In this document: piece by piece, positions 57,223 to 64,000 of the stretch
How the letters are laid out: each line of letters opens with the position of its first letter
Numbering within the stretch: position 1 is the first letter of the stretch
Assembly (NCBI GenBank): GCA_025094145.1
Contig: JALLLS010000045.1
Span: forward strand, 1 to 64,000
DNA length: 64,000 nt
Source of the DNA: Spinellus fusiger
Taxonomy: Eukaryota; Mucoromycota; Mucoromycetes; Mucorales; Phycomycetaceae
Direction: 5' to 3'
The notes under the pieces: model-generated
What the model saw: the letters and a program-made list of their open reading frames with translations, nothing else
Told to the model about the DNA's origin: nothing
Database searches by the model: none
Translations under genes and position numbers: made by a program

Positions 57223-58947
57223 ATGGGAGACGTTTCTAGTTCGCCGTGGATAGAAAATGACGCCCTTAGGGTAAAGAACAGGAGAGAGAGGTAACTTCTT
57301 CATCCACAGAGTGACTCTGTTGTGTTTACAGTCACAAAAGAGTCCTACAATGGAATGAGCTATTTGACACACTATTGATAGACTGTCAAACGAGATACTT
57401 GCCTTTAAACACTACCTTAATCCTACAAAGAAGGAGCAAGAGAAAAGAAGTACTATAGTGGAAAGAGTCAAGACAGTTGTTCAGAAGAACTATCCTAGTG
57501 AGACGAAGATAGAATCTTTTGGCTCTTATGTGACTGGACTTCTTATGCCAGCAAGGTAAGCATACACAATAAGAACCACCCAAGAACCTTTTTCTCTCTT
57601 TCTCTCTTTCTCTCTTTCTGTTAGTATGTTTTTGCGGTGACAAGATGATAAAGTGGCGATATGTTACTATGACTACTTACCTCTATCTGCTGACCCAATA
57701 CTCCAATACTCCAATACTCTATTCACCCACTCACCCACTCACCCACTCACATGTATATCATCTAGTGATGTAGACCTGAATTTAACAATACATGCAGACT
57801 CAGGGGATGCAAGAAAAGCTCTTTCTCGCATTCGAAAGGAATTGCTGAGAGGCTACTATGCATGGGATGAGCTGGTGTTTGTGAGATCTGCAAGGGTATA
57901 GTGATAATGAATATTTTGATGGAAAGCTTATTAATGGCTATCAGATACCAGTCTTAACCATCAATGACCGCCGTTCAGGCACATCTTTGGACATTACTGT
58001 GAACAACCCAAGCGTTAGTTCAGACCGTACCATAACATGGCTCAAAAAGTATCCTGAAGTAAAGCCGCTGTATCTGACAATCAAGCACGCCTTTTCATCT
58101 ATAAAGATAAAGAACGAAAACATGTTTGATCTCATGTCATCAAAGAACTCTGGATTTGCTAGCTATACCATTATCTGTCTTATTGTCTACTATATCAAGG
58201 TAACAAGGTATCTTTAGGAGTGAATTGACAGGAAATATCAACACAATTGAATAGACACAACTACCAAAGGATCTGAAAGCAACAGCACCCACTTACTATG
58301 CAGATGTTCTTATTGGATTTCTGGAGTACTACACTACATTTGACTTTAAAAGAAAGTGCATTGATCTTGTGAATGAAAGAGAAGCCCTCAAGTCTAGTAA
58401 CACTGCCAAAAGTCTGAGGAATGAGGATGTTATTACTGTCATTGATCCAGACATACAAGACACCAATGTTGCTCGAAGTTCATCAAGGATCTATGAAACA
58501 CAATTTTCCATGGAATCAATTTTAAAGACACTAAAAGAACGTATGGAGGAAAAGGCTACCAAACACAGTGGATCTATTCTCTCCTCTATTATCAAAGTAT
58601 CATCCCATGATCCAAAAGAGATGCGTCCAGAAGGTGATCTCTATAAAATCAAAGAATACTTTATTCATTATGACAATGAAGAGTATGATGAAGATGACTA
58701 TGGAGTGGATTACTACAACTTTGATGCCTATGAGAGTCATAACTCCTATCTATCTGCAGGAGGTAGCAGAAAGAGAGACCATCCATCGTCGTATCAAGAA
58801 AGCAGAAGATCGCTGTATGAAGAAGATTATACCAAAAAGGATGATCGTAAAAGAGAGAAACATACTCATTACACCAATAGTAAATACAGCTATAGATCGA
58901 GGGAGTATAAACAAGAAAAGGGTAGGTATTCTGGTGGTTCGAAATAG
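57223..58947 (+). CDS. TRF4: Trf4/Cid14-type non-canonical poly(A) polymerase
   Basis: Five exons: 57223-57290, 57382-57555, 57766-57895, 57945-58199 and 58255-58947, giving 439 residues. It starts MGDVSSSPWIENDALRVKNR; the PWI block and the following ILAFKHYLNPTKKEQEKR match the family. The nucleotidyltransferase core has FGSYVTGLLMPAS then DVDLNL (catalytic Asp pair) and SLDITVNN (third Asp). The PAP-associated domain follows, with the nucleotide-recognition motif VIDPDIQDTNVARSS. The C-terminal tail is acidic, Tyr-rich, then basic. Trf4 enzymes add short A tails to nuclear RNAs for exosome decay in the TRAMP complex. Exon 1 was chosen because its phase joins exon 2 exactly. Confidence 0.93.
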
Positions 58948-59866
58948 AGTCATGAAATAGTATTCTATTCTACATTTACCTCTTGACAATGGTGTCTATA
59001 CTATTGAGCGTCTTGGGCTGGACAGATATGCTCTGTCTATTCATTCATTCTTTCTTTCTTTCTTTCTTTCATACAGTAGAATACATTCAATAGAAGAAGA
59101 AAGTAGTAAACTATGATTTTGTTTTTGAGGCATTTTGAATTTATATTTTAAATAAAAATAAAAATAAAAAGCTATGTATCTATTGCTTTCTCTCTTTATT
59201 CTTTATGCTGGATACATTTTGTATACTTTAAGAACGATAGACTATACTGAATTTGGTGTGATGTAAAATTATAGTGTGTGAGACAACTATAGTATTTGTT
59301 TCATATCTTATAAAAGTAAAGGAAATATGTTTAGGATGTTTGAATAAAGTCTAATACAAAAAAAAAACCCCCCTACAAAATTAATGGATATAAAGCATTA
59401 GACTACATTCAATATATTATAAAATACTAAACGTTTCTTAAATAAGATCATGATACCATGATCATGAAATATAGATGAATTTTATTTGAGTATTGTATGA
59501 TAAAACCCTCTACCTAATGATAATATCAAAAGGTACTGCTAACTAATCCAACCACTGGTATGTCTTTAATAAAGAGATAAACAAATAAACTAAATGACAT
59601 TGTTGTTTGGCTAGTCTCATCGGGGCTTCTAGAATGCCTATTGTTCATTAGATAACATGTGTATGTATTCTATGAATAGTAATGGTACTTTAGAGATAGC
59701 TTGGAGATTAAATAAACACTAGATTATTTTATATTGCTGAAAACAAAAAACCTAACAAAAGTATAATAACCTCAATTAATTGAACGTTATTATCTTAGCA
59801 ATAGATCTAATGCCAACATGATTTCAGATATACAAAAATATTAGCAGCTGCTAAATATAAAATCAA
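58948..59866. other. AT-rich spacer
   Basis: A short TTCTTTCTTT tract lies near 59047. No gene was found. Confidence 0.5.
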
Positions 59867-59939
59867 AGCCCAACGGGGGAGTCGAACCCCCAACCTTGAG
59901 ATTAAGAGTCTCACGCTCTACCGATTGAGCTAGCCGGGC
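59867..59939 (-). tRNA. tRNA-Lys (anticodon CUU)
   Basis: The minus strand folds as a full cloverleaf. The acceptor stem is GCCCGGC with GTTGGGC (two G-T pairs) and discriminator T. The D arm is GCTC/GAGC, the anticodon stem TGAGA/TCTCA encloses loop CTCTTAA (anticodon CTT), the variable loop is AGGTT, and the T arm is GGGGG-TTCGACT-CCCCC. There is no intron. A-box and B-box sequences (TAGCTCAATCGGTAGAG; GGTTCGACTCC) are intact. Confidence 0.97.
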
Positions 59940-60399
59940 TGGATGCTTTTTGTCGGTTACCAATTTAGATAGCATAAGTATTATCCCAAAAGAGACAGCA
60001 ATAAGAGGAAACTGAGGATAACAAGTTTTGGACTGAAGCCCATGTAGATCAAAGAAGAAGAATAAAAGAGAAGATAGAAGATAGTCTTTTATTCATTGAA
60101 TTCACTTGATTATTTATACTAAATTCTACAGTGTACAATTGCACATACATGTCTTGTCTTTATGTTCTCTTCACAGTGAACATGTTAAGCCAAGACAATA
60201 TATTGCATTAGCATTTATCTTATTAATTATATTATATTATCTGTGTGTATTCACACAGGATAATGTGTGTTCCAAAAAGGGAAGGCATGTGCAGCCAATA
60301 GTATTACTCTATTTGATAGCACAGTGTCTAGCACAGACATTTTTCAAAAGAAAAATTGTAAGTCTATCCAAATTTGAAATCATCCATCCATCATCAAAA

Positions 60400-60769
60400 T
60401 GCTGCATCCATCTATAAATACTATCCATCCATCAACATCACCCACCTCCCCACCTACTGTCCAAGTTTCAAGTCATCACTACTTAAATAGCAGTAGATAC
60501 ACCATGTCTTTTGGGAATACCCACCAACAGTTGCTGCAGTTGCAGCAAAACACAGCTGCTCCCTCTCAGGCTGACATTATTTTGGTGTTGACTTTGCTCT
60601 TTGCTGAGATAACTCAAGACTGCAAGGGACAGTCAAGGCTCTGGAGGCAGAGGTCAGTGCCCTCAAAGCAGCAGCAGCATCACCAACAGTCCCAGCCCCC
60701 ACCAATGTCTTGAAACCAATGGCAACACACACACCAAAGAGTATAGCAACTGATCCACTACAAGGTCTG
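60400..60769 (+). pseudogene. 5' piece of a retroelement ORF1, cut by LTR family A
   Basis: From the ATG at 60504 the frame gives MSFGNTHQQLLQLQQNTAAP then, after a one-base shift near 60635, VKALEAEVSALKAAAASP and a proline/threonine stretch. This is a coiled-coil start of the ORF1 or Gag type. The preceding CATCCATCCATC-rich leader resembles the 5' end of the element at 24786. The reading frame then runs into LTR family A (inverted) and ends there as CDYSDK-stop. It is a truncated remnant. Confidence 0.5.
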
Positions 60770-61066
60770 TGTGATTATTCAGACAAGTAGAAATAACAAG
60801 ACTGAACAAAGATGATTTTTATTAAGTAAAGAGTGATTCATTATTTATACTTTTTGTGGGTGCTTATCCTTCAGTGGCATTCTACCTTTTGGTAGCTAAT
60901 GATTAGTCCATGGCATAGCTTATTGATAGATGCAACTGTATGGTTGGTGTAGATGATTTATCCTATGGTAGTTTACATAGGTGTAGCTTTATGGTTGGTG
61001 TAGGTGTTCTACCTAATGGTAGACTACATGTTGGAGCCTTATGGTTGGTTCATTGAATAAGCACAC
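60770..61066 (-). repeat. LTR family A, copy 3, partial and inverted
   Basis: Reverse complement of about 1820-2119: TATA box, AATAAA and the AATCACA end are all present. The U3 part is missing beyond the point where copy 2 begins. Perfect palindromes occur at 60892-60905 and 61009-61022. Confidence 0.75.
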
Positions 61067-61724
61067 TGTCATGTTCTGACTTCAATCCAAAGATTCTCTA
61101 TGAATAAGTCAACACAAGTAGTGTACTGTTACATCCAGAATACTCTATGAAAGCTTGAGTGCACATAAGTAACATAGTACATCTCTGTATCATCTCACTG
61201 ATTGGTTGTAACTACAAATCACCTTCTAAAGCTCAGTGTACTATTGGACACTTAACAAGACCCATCTTCATTAATAATCCTAACAGAACAATATTGACCT
61301 ATCAGAGTCAATTGAGTAAAGACTCATAATAATTAATGGTTTCAATAATGGAGTGCTTATCCCATGAACCAACCATAGGGTTGAATCTAATAATACTACA
61401 ACTAAGTAAAACATATGAGCCAACCATAAGGTAGCAGTTATTAATACTACCATAAGGTAGTAATATAGACACTGACCATAAGGTCAAAGAGAGTGAATTC
61501 TACCATAAGGTAGAATGTCCCCACCAACCATTTAGTTGTAATTGTGAAGCAGCCATAAGGTTGACTATCATAACTACCATAAGGTAGAATAGATTATCCT
61601 ACCATAAGGTAGAAGCCACTGAAGGATAAGCACCCACCAAAAGTATAAATAGTGAACCTTTCTTTACTCAATAAAAATTATCTTTGTTCAGTCTTGTTAA
61701 TCTACCTGTCCAAACAATCTCACA
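61067..61724 (+). repeat. LTR family A, copy 2, with palindrome array
   Basis: 658 bp from TGTCATGTTC to ATCTCACA, homologous to 1542-2119. TATA (TATAAATA) is at 61644-61651 and AATAAA at 61670-61675. The U3 part between 61370 and 61612 holds nine short palindromes of the form NNACC-ATAA-GGTNN. There is no matching target duplication: the left flank is copy 3 and the right flank is a family B internal region. Confidence 0.75.
61370..61612 (+). repeat. Array of nine 14-bp palindromes with covarying arms
   Basis: The units start at 61370, 61421, 61447, 61473, 61500, 61525, 61550, 61574 and 61599. Arms read CAACC/GGTTG, CTACC/GGTAG or TGACC/GGTCA around a 4-nt centre, mostly ATAA. Six are perfect, one has a G-T pair, two have one mismatch. 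At 61497-61516 the arms extend to 8 bp. Confidence 0.88.
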
Positions 61725-62094
61725 GTATTGATAATATAGAAGGAAGAAGACCACCTAAGGCTGGCTTAAGAAGAGTCTTAACTTATCTAATAACAGAAAA
61801 AATGTATTAGTAATAATTCAATCAAGAGAGATAGTAAACTTACCTTGTACTTAGTGTTTGTCTTGAGAATAATAAGCCATATATCATCTATTAGAAGAAG
61901 AGTCAGTACTATGTCTTATGGATTACAATGAGCTCAAGCCCAGATGAAGACACTGCTTACCTTTCTATCACTAGAATAGCCTTTGGTAGTGTCTATCACC
62001 TCCTTCTATTGTTTTGCTTTGTTAATAATGGCACATTACCTTGCTCAGTTATGCTCATCTTGACAAATACTTGGGTGCTAAGTTGTATGTGCAG
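61725..62094 (-). repeat. Family B internal region, inverted copy
   Basis: Reverse complement of the 9860-10230 type internal sequence, including both intron-like GTAAG/TTATTAG junctions. It stops abruptly at LTR family A copy 2. Confidence 0.6.
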
Positions 62095-62492
62095 TGTGAG
62101 AAATAAAAAAAGGATGGGATTATCAAAACAAATAATTTTTCTTTATTCTGGTGATGTATACACTAATCTCCACTCATAAAATTCTTAAGTCAAATTCATG
62201 TCAAATTTACAAGTCAAACAATTCACTCTATTTGTCTTGGACCTAAAGGACAGTATTAGAAATAATACTTTGTAATCATTAAGCACCACTGTTAATACCA
62301 GTTACAATAACATAGTTACTGAAGTGATTATGAATACTGAGTCAATAAATGACTATACAGTTCTTAATGTAAGTGAATTTGGTTCTATTTTATGGACAAA
62401 GATTACTAGAGTTAATTCAGTGTGTTCTATAATAAATACTCTTTAAGCAGTGTTATACTGCAAATACTATGGGCTTAAGGATAACACATTAT
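61919..62492 (-). repeat. Left arm of a 574-bp inverted repeat (LTR family B plus internal start)
   Basis: Reverse complement of 62837-63410; I saw no mismatch on reading both. It contains the family B LTR (about 62095-62490) and the first 175 bp of the internal region. Confidence 0.88.
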
Positions 62493-62836
62493 GTTAAACA
62501 ATAAATGCAGTGACTGAGCTGTAATTTTGGGGTAATTCTTGTTCTATTTCTTATCTTTACAGCCAATTCTATACTTTTTAATTGCAAAGTCAGTAGCTAT
62601 TGCTAAAACAGGCAGGCAGAGTTTGAAATATCTCATTTAGACAGCGAAAAGACATTTTTAAACACATCATCCAATCATATAAATATTGCAATTTTATTCT
62701 CAGTTTATTTCCTTATATATCCCAAAAATCTCCTGGTGTGTACTTCCAAAAATTAATGTTGCATTTCATAAATATTTATAATACAATATATATGCAGATG
62801 TGACAAGTGAATGCAACATTACTTTTCAGAAATGGT
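62493..62836. other. 344-bp spacer of the inverted repeat
   Basis: AT-rich, with no gene. It separates the two head-to-head LTRs. Confidence 0.6.
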
Positions 62837-63410
62837 ATAATGTGTTATCCTTAAGCCCATAGTATTTGCAGTATAACACTGCTTAAAGAGTATTTATTAT
62901 AGAACACACTGAATTAACTCTAGTAATCTTTGTCCATAAAATAGAACCAAATTCACTTACATTAAGAACTGTATAGTCATTTATTGACTCAGTATTCATA
63001 ATCACTTCAGTAACTATGTTATTGTAACTGGTATTAACAGTGGTGCTTAATGATTACAAAGTATTATTTCTAATACTGTCCTTTAGGTCCAAGACAAATA
63101 GAGTGAATTGTTTGACTTGTAAATTTGACATGAATTTGACTTAAGAATTTTATGAGTGGAGATTAGTGTATACATCACCAGAATAAAGAAAAATTATTTG
63201 TTTTGATAATCCCATCCTTTTTTTATTTCTCACACTGCACATACAACTTAGCACCCAAGTATTTGTCAAGATGAGCATAACTGAGCAAGGTAATGTGCCA
63301 TTATTAACAAAGCAAAACAATAGAAGGAGGTGATAGACACTACCAAAGGCTATTCTAGTGATAGAAAGGTAAGCAGTGTCTTCATCTGGGCTTGAGCTCA
63401 TTGTAATCCA
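62837..63410 (+). repeat. Right arm of the 574-bp inverted repeat (LTR family B plus internal start)
   Basis: The LTR runs from TGTTATCC (62843) to TTTCTCACA (63234) with AATAAA near 63182; the internal region starts CTGCACATAC and has ATGAGCATAACTGAG at 63271. The 83-96 codon frames found here and in the left arm are antisense to the element and identical because the arms are identical. Confidence 0.88.
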
Positions 63411-63601
63411 CAACACACTCATTGTATTATTATTAGGCAAGTTAAGACTCCATTCAAGTCAGTCCCAGGTGGTCTTCTACAAGGTCAATAATGTCTAGGG
63501 TATACTCCTGAGCATAGTTATCTATCTCCCAAGAATAAAGCACAAAGCTTTTAGGGTGTGGATTCTATTGCTATGAGGGAATTCACTTAGGCAGTAGCTA
63601 T
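63411..63601 (+). repeat. Family B internal region, continued
   Basis: It matches 10170-10340 and 45620-45770 and differs from the left-arm internal region, which is of the other subtype. Confidence 0.6.
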
Positions 63602-63852
63602 TGTTGTGAAGACATTTTCCATATTTGGATGGATCACTTCTTTTGGAATGAGCACTCATTTATTACCAAACTAAGGAGACTCTATTGAATATCAAGGGAT
63701 GTTGATAGTTCATAGCATTTTGATAGTTAGCCCCTGAATCTATACAATTAGAAAAGTATAAAAGACATAGTAATTCCATTTAATAAACAACAGAGTTTAA
63801 CTACACATTCTACTGTTTCATATACCTTTGGCCTAAAAACCCAAAGACAACA
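63602..63852 (+). repeat. Solo LTR with target-site duplication
   Basis: A 251-bp block starts TGTTGTGAAGAC and ends AGACAACA, with perfect 6-bp inverted ends (TGTTGT/ACAACA). It is flanked by CTAT on both sides (63598-63601 and 63853-63856) and interrupts the family B internal region, which resumes at 63857 as in 10345. It has a TATAAAAG box near 63758 and AATAAA near 63783. Confidence 0.8.
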
Positions 63853-64000
63853 CTATAGTCATAATATAGTATTAGCTACATTATTATGATAAACAATTTT
63901 ATTCATAAACAATATATTTTACTGATGTATAATTGGGCAAGGGGTTTGTTCTTTAAGACTCACAGGACCTTGGGGAAGGCTGGCTGCTCTTGTATCTGTG

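Noticed and set aside
60106..60417. 103-codon plus-strand frame with a hydrophobic middle
   Set aside because: It lies in AT-rich spacer next to a tRNA and runs into the leader of a retroelement; no recognisable domain.
61928..62179. 83-codon frame repeated in four places (also 63150-63440, 45470-45721 and near 9920)
   Set aside because: It looks conserved, but it lies antisense to the LTR family B internal region and is shared only because the DNA repeat is shared. In the decayed copies it is broken.

Overview
The window is nuclear DNA of a filamentous fungus, most likely an early-diverging one (Mucoromycota, Mucorales type). The evidence is short GT-AG introns (about 40-125 nt) in compact genes, AT-rich spacers, an unspliced tRNA-Lys(CUU), clear fungal orthologues (Dps1, Pnc1, bleomycin hydrolase, mitochondrial bL32, Prp38 with an RS tail, Ncr1/NPC1, a Trf4-type poly(A) polymerase), and LINEs, Tc1/mariner and KDZ/Plavaka-like elements of the kind common in Mucorales. 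The species assignment is inference; there is no prokaryotic signal.

Layout. 1-10.4 kb is a mosaic of broken transposable elements: a DIRS-like RNase H fragment, the 3' end of an ORF1-only retroelement, a LINE C-terminus, a lone LTR (family A), a pseudogenised KDZ/Plavaka-like transposase with a spliced C2H2 zinc-finger exon, and a nearly full-length LINE (LINE-1, 4.55-9.83 kb) inserted in an LTR of family B. 11.2-12.9 kb holds epoxide hydrolase copy A, and its inverted partner B lies at 30.9-32.5 kb. Between them are a short Tc1 derivative, a LINE relic, cytoplasmic aspartyl-tRNA synthetase, a Pnc1-type nicotinamidase, and a nested transposon stack at 21.0-29.0 kb. That stack is LINE-2, interrupted by an ORF1-only retroelement and by a Tc1 element, and each of the three layers has a readable target-site duplication.

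33-34.8 kb holds a multi-exon gene predicted to join a coiled coil to a C-terminal Rieske domain. 35-40 kb is gene-poor with Tc1-like relics. 40.2-59.9 kb is a gene island almost free of transposons: MATE transporter, bleomycin hydrolase, an S/T-rich unknown protein, mitochondrial bL32, Prp38, a GATA-like plus PHD protein, NPC1, the Trf4-like polymerase (divergent from NPC1) and tRNA-Lys. 60.4-64 kb is again a mosaic of LTR pieces, including a 574-bp-arm inverted repeat and a solo LTR with a 4-bp target duplication.

The host genes are unrelated housekeeping functions (translation, NAD salvage, sterol transport, splicing, RNA surveillance) and do not form a pathway cluster. The observations most worth following are the array of covarying short palindromes in LTR family A, the HAL1-like ORF1-only retroelement, the ATGA ORF1/ORF2 overlap shared by both LINEs, the inverted epoxide hydrolase pair with a near-identical tract confined to one half, and the short Tc1 derivative encoding an in-frame fusion that keeps the DNA-binding region but lacks the catalytic core.
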